64,000 bases of DNA, from the NCBI RefSeq assembly GCF_900111495.1, contig NZ_FOIU01000001.1:186001-250000 (forward strand), written 5' to 3'. The stretch comes from Chryseobacterium wanjuense (lineage in GTDB: Bacteria; Bacteroidota; Bacteroidia; Flavobacteriales; Weeksellaceae). The translations under genes were made by a program, and so were the position numbers. The notes under the pieces were generated by a model. The model saw only the letters and a list, made by a program, of their open reading frames with translations, did not search any database and had not been told where the DNA came from. Each line of letters begins with the position of its first letter. The stretch's first letter is position 1. Shown piece by piece: positions 15,419 to 24,428 of this stretch.

Positions 15419-16222
15419 TTATCCATTCAATTCCTTCGCCCGTTTCTCCGCATTCAAAATGCCGTTTTTTAAAATTTCTTTTAAATTATTTTCATTAAAA
15501 GTTTTCAAAGCAGCCTCGGTGGTTCCGCCTTTTGATGCCACATCCTGAATTAATTCCTCCAGATTTTTATCGGAATTATTAATCAAATGATAAGCTCCCA
15601 ACATCGTTTGTTTCACGAAAAGTTTGGAAAGATTTTCATCAATTCCCATTTCGATTCCGGCCTTGATCATCGCATCAATGATATAATAAAAATAAGCTGG
15701 TCCGCTTCCGGAGAGGGCTGTAACGCCATCCAGCAATTCTTCATTTTCCAGATAAACGGATCTTCCGGTTGAGTTCAGAAGTCTTTCGATGTTAATTAAT
15801 TGACTGAAAGAAATTCCCTCCGCAGAAGTATAGCCTGTAATGCCCATTCCGAGAAGGGTAGGAGAGTTTGGCATCGCTCTTACAACGAGAGGATGATTGA
15901 GTAATTTTTGAATTTTTTCGATCTTAATTCCGGCCATAATGGACAGAACCATCTGATTTTCCTTTAATGTAAACTGAAAATTTTCTGCGACATGTTGGAA
16001 ATCCTGAGGTTTTACGGCAAGAATAATTAAATCTGCATCCAATTCCTTCACTTCTTCAAATGTAGAAACTTTAGATTTTGGAAAATCTTCTGATATTTTA
16101 GTGAATTTAGCCTGATTTCTTGTGATTAAATGAAGGTTTTCAGGTTTTATCAATTCGTATTTCAAAAATGATTTTGAAAAAGATAAGCCCATATTTCCGG
16201 CTCCGATAATAGCGATTTTCAT
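15419..16222 (-). CDS. proC: Pyrroline-5-carboxylate reductase
   Basis: A 267-residue NADPH-dependent enzyme performing the last step of proline synthesis. The N-terminal Rossmann motif IAIIGAGNMGLSF binds the cofactor. LILAVKPQDF and SIMAGIKIEKI are typical of the fold. The C-terminal dimerisation domain contains the family signature ALSGSGPAYFYYIIDAM and DVASKGGTTEAALKTF. The gene follows murB on the same strand with a 67-bp gap that contains a palindrome (16247-16279). Confidence 0.96.
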   Translation of the reverse strand: MKIAIIGAGNMGLSFSKSFLKYELIKPENLHLITRNQAKFTKISEDFPKSKVSTFEEVKELDADLIILAVKPQDFQHVAENFQFTLKENQMVLSIMAGIKIEKIQKLLNHPLVVRAMPNSPTLLGMGITGYTSAEGISFSQLINIERLLNSTGRSVYLENEELLDGVTALSGSGPAYFYYIIDAMIKAGIEMGIDENLSKLFVKQTMLGAYHLINNSDKNLEELIQDVASKGGTTEAALKTFNENNLKEILKNGILNAEKRAKELNG

Positions 16223-16246
16223 ATTGTGTTTGTTTTTTATGATGAT

Positions 16247-16279
16247 AACTTTGTCAAAGTTCTGAACTTTGACAAAGTT
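16247..16279. repeat. Perfect palindrome AACTTTGTCAAAGTTC-T-GAACTTTGACAAAGTT
   Basis: Two 16-bp arms around a single base, in the murB-proC gap. Each arm is itself a near palindrome (TTTGTCAAA-like). The same design occurs at 2482, 54761, 57348 and 59479. It lacks a clear T-run on the minus strand, so it may attenuate rather than fully end transcription. Confidence 0.7.
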
Positions 16280-16289
16280 TTTCCAAGTT

Positions 16290-17303
16290 TTAAATAATAT
16301 TCACTTCCCTTTCCAGTTCGATTCCGAATTTTTCTTTTACAGAATTAATAATCTCCGTTGAAAAATCAAAAATCTCCTTTCCTGTGGCATTTCCTGTGGC
16401 GTTAACAATTACCAGGGACTGCAGTTTGTGAGAAGCCACATTTCCGATTTGCTTGCCTTTCCAGCCACATTGCTCAATAAGCCAGCCGGCCGGAACTTTT
16501 ACACAATCTCCATTCGGATATCCCTGAATATTTTCAAATTTTTGTTTTAAATCTTCAAACTGACTCAAAGCAATCGTGGGATTTTTAAAGAAACTTCCTG
16601 CATTTCCGATTTGTTTCGGGTCGGGTAATTTGCTTTGTCTGATATTGATGACGGCCTTCGAAACATCCTGAATGGTAGGGTTTTGAATTTCCAAATTTTC
16701 CAATTCTGTTTGAATCGCTCCGTATTCTGTTTTGATTTTGTGATTTTTTCTTGTTAATTTAAAAATAACCTCCAGAATCACATATTTTCCTTTTCCTTCC
16801 TGTTTAAAGATAGAATCTCTGTACCCGAATTGACATTGCTCGAGATTGAAAGTTTCCAGTTGAAGATTTTCAAGATTGAGAACCGTGCAGTTTACAAAAA
16901 CATCCTTGATTTCTGTTCCGTAAGCGCCGATATTCTGCATTGGCGAAGTTCCTACATTTCCCGGGATTAATGAGAGATTTTCCAGTCCACCATAATTTTT
17001 TTCAAGGCAAAACAGCACAAATTCATGCCAGTTTTCTCCTGATTTTGCCGTTACCAGCACTTCATTTTCATTAATAATATCCTCGTGGATTCCTTTTAAA
17101 TTAAGTTTAATAACTAATCCTTCGAAATCTTTTGTCAATAAAATATTGCTTCCTCCGCCAAGAAAAAGGAGTGGAAGATGTTGAGCAACTGAGAAGTTCA
17201 GGGCTTCTTTTAGTTCTTCAACATTATTTATTTCAGTGAAATATCTTGCTTTTGCGTCTACACCGAATGTATTGTAAGGTTTTAATGAAAAATTTTCGTG
17301 CAT
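16290..17303 (-). CDS. murB: UDP-N-acetylmuramate dehydrogenase
   Basis: A 337-residue cytoplasmic FAD enzyme that reduces enolpyruvyl-UDP-GlcNAc in peptidoglycan synthesis. It starts FSLKPYNTFGVDAKARYF. The FAD-binding domain has LLFLGGGSNILL and LSLIPGNVGTSPMQNIGAYG. YRDSIFK and NAGSFFKNP carry the Tyr and the proton-donor Ser. GWLIEQCGWKG and HKLQSLVIVN complete the type I MurB pattern. Length matches the E. coli type. It follows the lipoprotein gene with a 5-bp gap, so the two are probably co-transcribed. Confidence 0.96.
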   Translation of the reverse strand: MHENFSLKPYNTFGVDAKARYFTEINNVEELKEALNFSVAQHLPLLFLGGGSNILLTKDFEGLVIKLNLKGIHEDIINENEVLVTAKSGENWHEFVLFCLEKNYGGLENLSLIPGNVGTSPMQNIGAYGTEIKDVFVNCTVLNLENLQLETFNLEQCQFGYRDSIFKQEGKGKYVILEVIFKLTRKNHKIKTEYGAIQTELENLEIQNPTIQDVSKAVINIRQSKLPDPKQIGNAGSFFKNPTIALSQFEDLKQKFENIQGYPNGDCVKVPAGWLIEQCGWKGKQIGNVASHKLQSLVIVNATGNATGKEIFDFSTEIINSVKEKFGIELEREVNII

Positions 17304-17308
17304 TGGTT

Positions 17309-17788
17309 TTATTTGTATTCTTTGGGAAGGATTTTCTGGATTTGATCCTTTAAATTTTGAAGCTGTCTGTAATGAACGGTATCTACATGAGAATTGACAT
17401 AAACATGAGATTTTTTCGGCGTTCTGATCTGGAAGGTTTCATCGATTCCGTCGACAGATTGTGCGCTTGGCGAACTTTTAATTGTATTTAAAGTTTTGAT
17501 GTCAATCGTAGAAACAAGTTTTTTCCACGCGTTGTCGTCGATCTCAGCATGCCATTGCTGATGAATCTTTCTGGCTGCAATCCCTTTTTCAGCGTGAATG
17601 GAATCTTTTGTGATTTTAATAATTCTGTAACTTCCTAGGCTTCCGCCGATATTTGACAGACCTATAAAAGTAATTTCATTAGGATCGGTCACCGTTTTTT
17701 TTTCAGTGGCCTGATTACAGGAAAAAAATATCAGCAACAAAAGTACGGGAACGAAAAATTTCAACCCTTTATTTTTTATTGCTGACAT
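17309..17788 (-). CDS. Putative lipoprotein of unknown function
   Basis: A 159-residue protein with a lipoprotein signal: basic start, hydrophobic LKFFVPVLLLLIFFSC, Cys at about residue 24. The mature part begins NQATEKKTVTDPNEITFIGLSNIGG. I do not recognise the family. The alternation of short strands (YRIIKITKDSIHAE, HVYVNSHVDTVHY) suggests a small periplasmic beta domain. It lies between an aminotransferase and murB on the same strand, 5 bp from murB. Confidence 0.75.
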   Translation of the reverse strand: MSAIKNKGLKFFVPVLLLLIFFSCNQATEKKTVTDPNEITFIGLSNIGGSLGSYRIIKITKDSIHAEKGIAARKIHQQWHAEIDDNAWKKLVSTIDIKTLNTIKSSPSAQSVDGIDETFQIRTPKKSHVYVNSHVDTVHYRQLQNLKDQIQKILPKEYK

Positions 17789-17808
17789 AATTATTTATTT
17801 ATTTTTAA

Positions 17809-19014
17809 TTAAAGATTAAATTCTAATTTATATTTTTCAAGAGCATCTTTTAAAATTGCGGCACTTCTTCTTAAATCTTCCTCTTTTAAGACATAGGCAA
17901 TTCTTACCTGCTTTTTACCCAACTCAGGATTGCTGTAAAAACCTCCTGCCGGTGCTACCATGATCGTTTCATTATGGTTGGAGTAGGTTTCAAGCAGCCA
18001 TTGAGCGAATTTTTCGGTATCATCCACCGGAAGCTCTGCAACGCAATAGAATGCTCCTTTTGGTTTCGGGCAGATAACTCCAGGAATAGCATTCAATAAG
18101 TCTACCAAAACATTTCTTCTGTGCGTATATTCTTCTCTTACCGCTCTGATGTAAGCTCCGTCATTCTGGTGAGCGGCTGTTGCAGCGATCTGTCCCAACA
18201 AAACCGGACTTAATCTTGCCTGTGCAAAAAGCATGGCAGCATCGTGAATTACTTTAGAACGCGTAATCATACAGCCGATTCTTACCCCACACATGGAGTA
18301 ACGCTTAGATTCTGAATCGATAATGATGCAGTTTTCTGCCAGTTCAGGAAAAGCCAGCATAGAAATCTGCTGTTTTCCGTCATACACATATTCTCTGTAT
18401 ACTTCATCGGAAATGATGACGATATCATGCTTTACTGCAATATCAGCCAGCTTCTGAAGCTCTTCACGAGTGTAAAGGTAACCTGTGGGATTTCCTGGGT
18501 TACAGATAACGATCGCTCGTGTTTTTTTGGTGATTTTTTTCTCGAATTCTTCAATAGGAGGAAGCGCAAAGCCAGTATCAATCGTAGAAGGAACTGCCAC
18601 TACGTGTACATTGAATGTGCTTGTGAAACCATTATAATTGGCATAATAAGGCTCAGGAATGATTACCTCATCACCATCATCGCATAGCGTTGAGATGGCA
18701 AAGTTTAAAGCTTCGGATCCACCGTTGGTAACAATAAAATTGTCGGTAGTAAGATCTTCAAAACCTAATGAATGGTAATATTCTGTAAGTGCTTTTCTGT
18801 ACTCTAGATTTCCTTCGGAAAGTGCATATTCCAATACTTTTAAATCAATATTTTTTAAAGCATTAAGAGCCGTTTCCGGGGTTTCAATATCAGGCTGTCC
18901 GATATTAAGGTGATATACTTTTATTCCTTTTTGTTTTGCTTTAAGGGCAAAAGGAACCAGTTTTCTTACCGGCGAAGGCGGCATGTGTTGTGCTCTGTTT
19001 GAAATATTCGGCAT
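17809..19014 (-). CDS. PLP-dependent class I/II aminotransferase (aspartate aminotransferase-like)
   Basis: A 401-residue cytoplasmic fold-type I aminotransferase. Visible elements are YHLNIGQPDIETP (substrate pocket), VTNGGSEALNFAI (phosphate binding), VICNPGNPTGYLYT with the conserved Asn, IISDEVYREYVYDG with the Asp/Tyr pair, and IIDSESKRYSMCGVRIG, where Lys forms the PLP aldimine. QVRIAYVL near the end carries the Arg that binds the alpha-carboxylate. Related flavobacterial enzymes are annotated as aspartate or alanine aminotransferases; the exact substrate is open. It leads the strand that continues through the lipoprotein to murB. A -7-like TATTTTTG lies about 17 bp upstream of the ATG. 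Confidence 0.9.
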   Translation of the reverse strand: MPNISNRAQHMPPSPVRKLVPFALKAKQKGIKVYHLNIGQPDIETPETALNALKNIDLKVLEYALSEGNLEYRKALTEYYHSLGFEDLTTDNFIVTNGGSEALNFAISTLCDDGDEVIIPEPYYANYNGFTSTFNVHVVAVPSTIDTGFALPPIEEFEKKITKKTRAIVICNPGNPTGYLYTREELQKLADIAVKHDIVIISDEVYREYVYDGKQQISMLAFPELAENCIIIDSESKRYSMCGVRIGCMITRSKVIHDAAMLFAQARLSPVLLGQIAATAAHQNDGAYIRAVREEYTHRRNVLVDLLNAIPGVICPKPKGAFYCVAELPVDDTEKFAQWLLETYSNHNETIMVAPAGGFYSNPELGKKQVRIAYVLKEEDLRRSAAILKDALEKYKLEFNL

Positions 19015-19295
19015 TGTTCAAAAATTTGTATGGCAAAAATAAGATTTAATTTCTCAATAATAAAATAATGCTTATCCGGAATAGATTTTTATGAATTTTG
19101 ACATTTTCAACGTTTTGAATGCTATATTATGGTTTTATAAAATTTATTCTTATTATGTTTTTGATTAATTATTTCAATATTTAGTGATAAAAAGATGATA
19201 TTTTTAATAGTAATGCAATAAACTTTAAAAAATAATAGCAAAATCGTTTTTATATTGTTTTTTTTATAAATTTACAACGACAATAACTAGTAAAT

Positions 19296-21032
19296 ATGAA
19301 TTTAAAACTACTTTTTGGAGCTTTCAATGCTGTAGCTCTATTATCTGCATCTAGTATTGCAGGTCAAAATTTCCAACAAATGCCAATTTCTTCAGGTCTT
19401 ACATCAGATGTAATTGCTAATGGAATAGGCTCGTCGTCAGTTTCAACTTCCACGGATGTTGATGGGGTATCTTTCGCCTTTGTATCAAGGGATTTCCAGT
19501 TAACTGCTGCCAGTGCACCTCTTACTTACGGTTTACCTATCGACGGAACTGTAAACAGTGTTGTAGCTGCTACGCCTGGATTATCCTACAAACTGGCGGA
19601 TTATAGTTCCAACAACTCTTTGAAGCTATCGAATACAAACGATTCGGGGACGTTGGTTTTCACAACACCTAAAGCAGCGTTTAAGCTCTATATGCTTGCG
19701 ACCAGCGGTAGTGGAGCTTCCACGGTGACGGTGACGGTGAATTTTACGGATACTACTTCTCAGACTTTTACGGGAGTAGCGGTTTCAGACTGGTATAACG
19801 CAACTGGTTTTGCTATACAGGGATTTGGTAGGATTAACAGAACAAATGACACACTGGAATCCGGAAGTGGCATCAATCCAAGGCTTTATCAGATACAATT
19901 GCTTATTGATGCTGCCAATCAAATGAAACCGATACAAAGCGTAACGGTTACAAAAACGTCAACTGCTCAGGGATACACTAATGTTTTTGCATTCTCGGCA
20001 GATGCCTATTCAGATTGTTCGGCACCGACATTGCAGCCGGTAGGAACATTAACGGCGAATTCGGCGGATGTTTCATGGACAGTTCCGGCCGGAACAACTG
20101 CTGTGAACTATGACATTTATTACAGCACAACAAATGCAGCTCCGACTGGAAGTACGACTCCAAGTATTCCGGGTGTGACGGGAACTTCTACGACGATTCC
20201 GGGATTAAACCCAAATACAACATATTACTATTGGGTAAGAACAAATTGTAGTTCTGCAACAAGCCAGAGTGTGTGGTCGTTCTCAGGAACATTCAAAACA
20301 TTGTGTGGGAATATGACTTCCATGTTCGAAAACTTTGATTCGTATGCAACAGGAAGTATTGTTCCCGATTGTTGGGTAAGACTTGCGGGAACAGGATCTC
20401 AGACTATTACGAGTACTTCACCGGCTTCTGGGACAAGAAATATTTATCAAAATACACCTAGCAGTTCTACACCTACTTATGCGGTACTTCCTACTTTTTC
20501 TAATGTAAATGCGGGAACGAATCAATTAAGATTCAAAGCGAGAGTAAGTAGTGGTGCTCCTGGAACGATGATGGTAGGGTACGTAACGAATACTGCAGAT
20601 GCAAGTACTTTTGTTACATTGCAGACATTGACGATCACTAATACTTCCTATGCCTCAAATGCAGAATATATTGTTCCGGTTCCAAATACGGTTCCTGCAG
20701 GCGCAAGATTGGCAATAAGAAGTAATAATGACGGTAAATCTTACTATTGGGATGATATCTATTGGGAAGCAAATACTTTAGCAACTTCTGAAGTGGATGC
20801 AAACAAGAAAAAGCTGATGGTTCATCCGAATCCGTTTAAAGATGTCCTATATGTTTCTGATATTGAAAAAGTAACATCCGTAACAATCAGTGATGTTTCC
20901 GGAAGAGTATTGAGAACGATTGATAATCCTTCAAAAGAAATTGATTTAAGTCTGTTAAACTCAGGATTATATCTGGTAAATCTTCGTTTGAAAGACGGAA
21001 CTCAGTACACGGTAAAAGCGATTAAAAAATAA
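19296..21032 (+). CDS. T9SS type A sorting-domain protein with fibronectin III domain
   Basis: A 578-residue secreted protein. A signal peptide covers about residues 1-23. An N-terminal beta domain is shared with the next gene (MPISSGLTSDVIANGIGSSS, SLKLSNTNDSGTLVF). A fibronectin type III domain spans about 240-336 (APTLQPVGTLTANSADVSW, TTYYYWVRTNC). A jelly-roll-like region follows (FENFDSYATG..VPDCW). The C-terminal sorting domain is at about 508-578 (VHPNPFKDVLYVSD, VSGRVLRTID, GLYLVNLRLKDG). It should be exported by the type IX system and attached to or released from the cell surface. The 281-bp upstream gap is very AT-rich and shows no other gene. Confidence 0.9.
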   Translation: MNLKLLFGAFNAVALLSASSIAGQNFQQMPISSGLTSDVIANGIGSSSVSTSTDVDGVSFAFVSRDFQLTAASAPLTYGLPIDGTVNSVVAATPGLSYKLADYSSNNSLKLSNTNDSGTLVFTTPKAAFKLYMLATSGSGASTVTVTVNFTDTTSQTFTGVAVSDWYNATGFAIQGFGRINRTNDTLESGSGINPRLYQIQLLIDAANQMKPIQSVTVTKTSTAQGYTNVFAFSADAYSDCSAPTLQPVGTLTANSADVSWTVPAGTTAVNYDIYYSTTNAAPTGSTTPSIPGVTGTSTTIPGLNPNTTYYYWVRTNCSSATSQSVWSFSGTFKTLCGNMTSMFENFDSYATGSIVPDCWVRLAGTGSQTITSTSPASGTRNIYQNTPSSSTPTYAVLPTFSNVNAGTNQLRFKARVSSGAPGTMMVGYVTNTADASTFVTLQTLTITNTSYASNAEYIVPVPNTVPAGARLAIRSNNDGKSYYWDDIYWEANTLATSEVDANKKKLMVHPNPFKDVLYVSDIEKVTSVTISDVSGRVLRTIDNPSKEIDLSLLNSGLYLVNLRLKDGTQYTVKAIKK

Positions 21033-21053
21033 TTTTTAGATTTAATAACTGCC

Positions 21054-21091
21054 GAAGACAGCTATGCGAATGCGTAGCTGTCTTCTTTTTT
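21054..21091 (+). terminator. Rho-independent terminator of the first T9SS gene
   Basis: A perfect 14-bp stem (GAAGACAGCTATGC with GCGTAGCTGTCTTC, one G-T pair) around GAAT, then six T. It stands 21 bp after the stop codon. Confidence 0.9.
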
Positions 21092-21203
21092 AGGTATTTT
21101 AAAAGATATTTTTTGAGACCAGTCTTTAATAAGCAAATGATAGAAATTAATCTATTATTTTATATTAATAATTTTTGTAATTTTCGACTAAAATATTGAT
21201 ACC

Positions 21204-23024
21204 ATGATTAAAAAAATATTTTCTAAGGCATTTTCCGCTATTATTTTTTTTTCAGCAATTGCTTTGGTTGCTCAACAGCATCTTCAAACAATGCCTGTCC
21301 AATCCGGATATACTGCTGATGTAATTGCTAATGGTCTAGGTTCTTCTATGTCTTCAACTACAGTTAGTGTTGATGGAACTTATTATAATCTTGTTACAAA
21401 TGATTTTAAATTGACACCGACAAGCACACCTCCCTCTTATGGCTTACCGGCAACTGGTATCATTAATTCAGCAATATCTCCAGGATTGAGTTTTCAACTG
21501 GGAAATTTAAGTGGCAATAATTCTTTAAGACTTCAGAGTAATGTACCAGGAGCTATTGATAATAGTGGAACTTTGGTATTTACCAATCCTGTAGCCGCTG
21601 TTAAAATATACATGCTTGCTACCAGCGGACAGGGAACGTCTTATGTAACAATAACGGTGAATTTTACTGATAATACGACTCAGTCATTTATTCAGGAGAT
21701 TCCGTTCTGGAATAGCACCAGGACAAATTATGCAATCCGAGGAATCGGAAGAATTAACAGAGATACAGATGTGTTACAATATTATCCACAAGACCCCAAG
21801 CTTTATGAGACTGTTCATAATATTAGTGCAGCTAATCAGACTAAGCCTATTAAAAGTATTACTGTAACGAAAGGCAGTAATGAAGGTGTTGCCAATATAT
21901 TTGCTTTTTCTGCAGATGCATACACTGATTGTGTTGAACCTGTATTACAACCTGCGGGAATGATAACTTCAAACTCGGCTCAGATTTCATGGACAGTTCC
22001 TGCAGGTACCTCTGCTATAAGTCATGATATTTACTATAGTACAAGTTCAACACCTCCGACGAGTACTACTGTTCCTAATTATTCTGGGGTTACAGGGACA
22101 TCCTATACTCTTGGGAGTTTGTTGGCCAATACAAAATATTATTATTGGGTTAGAACAAATTGTAGTGGTTTGATGAGTCAAAGTCAATGGTCTTTATCAA
22201 AAAATTTTACTACATTATGTGGAGTTATGGTTCTTCCATATACTTATGATTTTAATAGTTTTGGCAGTACTAATATTATAACATGCTGGACAAAAAATTT
22301 GTCAGGGGGAACTCCTGCTACAGGACCTACGGGAACTGATTATGGATGGTATAAAGGCATCTTTTTAAATGATGAACAGAGTAGTAATTCGTCTGCAAAA
22401 TTCAATATGGGTAGTGCGAATAAGATTGCCTGGCTTACAACACCACTTTTTGATCTTTCTACAGGTGCGTATAAAGTGAAGTTTAATTACGGTATAAAAG
22501 GAGCTACATCTTCTTTGCCAGTCCTAATGGGGGGTGATGATGTGGTTCATTTTCTGCTTTCAAATGATAGTGGAAATACTTGGACGATATTAAAAACCTG
22601 GGATATTAATAATAATCCTTCAAATACATCTAGTGAATACTTCTATAATTTCACAACTAGTGCAAGTCCGACTACCAAATTTGCTTTTTATGCTAATACA
22701 GGTACAACCAACAATCCAATCGATTATGGTTTTTTTGTAGATGATTTCACTGTTGAAAGCATTGCTCAGCTTGGTACTTCGGAAGTGAATAATCAGTCAA
22801 AAAAAGTAATAATCTACCCTAATCCTTTTAAAGATATTTTATATTTATCAGATACTGAAGATTTGAAAAAAGTAACTGTTGCAGATGTATCAGGTAGAAT
22901 TTTGAAGACTATCGATAATCCTGAAAAAGAATTAAACTTGAGCGAACTGAAAGCTGGAGTTTATCTTGTAACAATACTATTTACAGATGGATCTAAGTCT
23001 ACAGTAAAAGCAATAAAAGAATAA
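21204..23024 (+). CDS. T9SS type A sorting-domain protein with fibronectin III domain (tandem paralogue)
   Basis: A 606-residue secreted protein with the same order as the previous gene: signal peptide (FSAIIFFSAIALVAQ), the N-terminal domain (MPVQSGYTADVIANGLGSS), fibronectin III at about 250-345 (TKYYYWVRTNC), a choice-of-anchor-J-like jelly roll (YTYDFNSFGSTNIITCW), and a sorting domain (IYPNPFKDILYLSD, VSGRILKTID, GVYLVTILFTDG). The jelly-roll part is longer than in the paralogue. The 171-bp gap between them holds a terminator, so each gene probably has its own promoter. The pair is a tandem duplication of cell-surface cargo. Confidence 0.9.
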   Translation: MIKKIFSKAFSAIIFFSAIALVAQQHLQTMPVQSGYTADVIANGLGSSMSSTTVSVDGTYYNLVTNDFKLTPTSTPPSYGLPATGIINSAISPGLSFQLGNLSGNNSLRLQSNVPGAIDNSGTLVFTNPVAAVKIYMLATSGQGTSYVTITVNFTDNTTQSFIQEIPFWNSTRTNYAIRGIGRINRDTDVLQYYPQDPKLYETVHNISAANQTKPIKSITVTKGSNEGVANIFAFSADAYTDCVEPVLQPAGMITSNSAQISWTVPAGTSAISHDIYYSTSSTPPTSTTVPNYSGVTGTSYTLGSLLANTKYYYWVRTNCSGLMSQSQWSLSKNFTTLCGVMVLPYTYDFNSFGSTNIITCWTKNLSGGTPATGPTGTDYGWYKGIFLNDEQSSNSSAKFNMGSANKIAWLTTPLFDLSTGAYKVKFNYGIKGATSSLPVLMGGDDVVHFLLSNDSGNTWTILKTWDINNNPSNTSSEYFYNFTTSASPTTKFAFYANTGTTNNPIDYGFFVDDFTVESIAQLGTSEVNNQSKKVIIYPNPFKDILYLSDTEDLKKVTVADVSGRILKTIDNPEKELNLSELKAGVYLVTILFTDGSKSTVKAIKE

Positions 23025-23048
23025 TTACTTGGAAAAATAACTTAATGA

Positions 23049-23075
23049 CAGCCACAGATTGTGGCTGCTTTTTTA
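23049..23075 (+). terminator. Rho-independent terminator of the second T9SS gene
   Basis: An 8-bp stem (CAGCCACA with TGTGGCTG) around GAT, followed by CTTTTTT. Confidence 0.85.
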
Positions 23076-23124
23076 TTTAGTTCAATTTTTGTTAATTTGA
23101 AGAATTATTAAAACTCAACTGAAT

Positions 23125-23580
23125 ATGCAAATCCAAGCCATTTCCATAGAAGATTATATCTCAAAAATTCCTGAAGAAAGACAGGAGATTTTCAGGAAAA
23201 TATTTGATACCATTAATGATAATCTGCCAAAAGGTTTTAGGGAAAATATCAGCTACGGAATGGTTGGTTGGGGAGTTCCTTTGGAGACTTATCCGGCAGG
23301 TTATCACTGTACTCCGGGATCACCGCTTCCATTTATAGGGTTGGCTTCGCAAAAGAATTTCATAGCTTTTTATCACATGGGAATGTACGCAAGTCCTGAA
23401 CTTTTAAACTGGTTTGTGGAGGAATTTCCGAAACATTCTAAAAGAAAGCTGGATATGGGAAAATCTTGTGTCCGCTTCAAAAAAATGGATGATATTCCGC
23501 TGGAATTATTGGCTGAAGTGAGCAAAAAAATGACGGTACAAGATTGGATCAATTGTTATGAATCAAATTTTAAAAAATAA
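23125..23580 (+). CDS. DUF1801 family protein
   Basis: A 151-residue soluble protein of the DUF1801 (YdhG-like) family. The family pattern appears as IEDYISKIPEERQEIFRKIFDTI, ENISYGMVGWGVPL, NFIAFYHMGMY and GKSCVRFKKMDDIPLELL. The fold is known from structures but its function is not. The stop codon lies inside the next reading frame, which starts 23 bp earlier, so the two genes are probably translated together. Confidence 0.85.
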   Translation: MQIQAISIEDYISKIPEERQEIFRKIFDTINDNLPKGFRENISYGMVGWGVPLETYPAGYHCTPGSPLPFIGLASQKNFIAFYHMGMYASPELLNWFVEEFPKHSKRKLDMGKSCVRFKKMDDIPLELLAEVSKKMTVQDWINCYESNFKK

Positions 23581-24214
23581 TATACTGCTAAAGTTTTTTG
23601 CGCTCTTCCTTTTATTTAATTTAAATGTAAGCTGTAAAAATCCCGCAATTTCAGATGTTAAGAATGGAGATTTACTTTTCGTCACAGCAAAAGAAACGGG
23701 ACTTTCCGGAGCGATTAACAATGTAACACAAAAACAGAAAAACGCCTCATTCGATCATATCGGTATCCTGGAAAAAAATAGAGATGGAGTTTTCGTGCTT
23801 CACGCAGCTCCGAAAGGGGGCTCTCAAAAGCAAAATTTAAAAGAATTTCTAAAAGATCAGGCTGGTGAAGGGCAAAAAGTAATCGTTTACCGGTTGAAAC
23901 CTCAATATCAAAATGCAATTCCGGGTGCTTTGGAGAAGGCGAATTCTATGCTGGGAAAACCATACAATTTTAACTATATTTTAAATGAAAATTCATATTA
24001 CTGTTCAGATTTTATAGAAAGAGCTTTTAGAAAAGATGCTGTTTTTAAGCTTGAACCCATGACTTTCATTGATCCGAAAACAGGAAAAACAAATACTTTC
24101 TGGGAAGAATTTTACCAAAAGAAAAATCTTAAAGTTCCTGAAGGTGAACCGGGCTGCAACCCCAACGGACTAGCGGCTTCCGATAAATTGGAAAGAATAA
24201 AAGAACTGAAATAA
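23558..24214 (+). CDS. NlpC/P60-like cysteine hydrolase lipoprotein (YiiX/YebB type)
   Basis: A 218-residue protein with a lipoprotein signal: hydrophobic LLKFFALFLLFNLNVSC with Cys at about residue 27. The hydrolase domain shows FDHIGILEKN, giving the His, and NENSYYCSDFIERAFRK, giving the nucleophile Cys, as in the YiiX/YebB branch of the permuted NlpC/P60 superfamily. Those proteins act on amide or thioester bonds, possibly in cell-wall or lipid turnover. KANSMLGKPYNFNYIL is also conserved. The gene overlaps the end of the DUF1801 gene by 23 bp in another frame. Confidence 0.82.
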   Translation: MNQILKNNILLKFFALFLLFNLNVSCKNPAISDVKNGDLLFVTAKETGLSGAINNVTQKQKNASFDHIGILEKNRDGVFVLHAAPKGGSQKQNLKEFLKDQAGEGQKVIVYRLKPQYQNAIPGALEKANSMLGKPYNFNYILNENSYYCSDFIERAFRKDAVFKLEPMTFIDPKTGKTNTFWEEFYQKKNLKVPEGEPGCNPNGLAASDKLERIKELK

Positions 24215-24240
24215 TTTGAATATGATATTTAAATCAGTAG

Positions 24241-24267
24241 AAACGGGCTTAGACCCGTTTTTTTATT
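24241..24267 (+). terminator. Rho-independent terminator after the YiiX-like gene
   Basis: AAACGGG and CCCGTTT form a 7-bp stem around CTTAGA, followed by a T-run. Confidence 0.8.
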
Positions 24268-24331
24268 GAATAATATTAATCAAAATTTAGATTTGAAAAA
24301 AAATTATGTTAAAATTAAAAATTAATATCCT

Positions 24332-24346
24332 ACTAATTTGGTGGAC
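24332..24346. promoter_or_regulatory. Imperfect palindrome overlapping the NIL-gene promoter
   Basis: CTACTAATTTGGTGG matches its own reverse complement at 10 of 15 positions and overlaps the -33 region of the NIL-gene promoter. ACTAAT is repeated just after it. A repressor site is a reasonable guess. The regulator is unknown; methionine or cysteine control would fit the gene. Confidence 0.3.
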
Positions 24347-24367
24347 TAATAATTTTTTATATTTTTG
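24337..24367 (+). promoter_or_regulatory. Promoter for the NIL-domain gene
   Basis: TTTG at 24337-24340, a 19-bp spacer and TATTTTTG at 24360-24367, a good Bacteroidota promoter. It leaves a leader of about 55 nt. Confidence 0.6.
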
Positions 24368-24428
24368 TCAAAGATTTAACGTCACAGAGCGGAAAAATCA
24401 CAATGTTTAACCAAAAATATGTTTAGTT

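Noticed and set aside
24215..24428. SAM-type riboswitch before the NIL gene
   Set aside because: The leader is only about 55 nt after the predicted start and shows no recognisable conserved aptamer structure.
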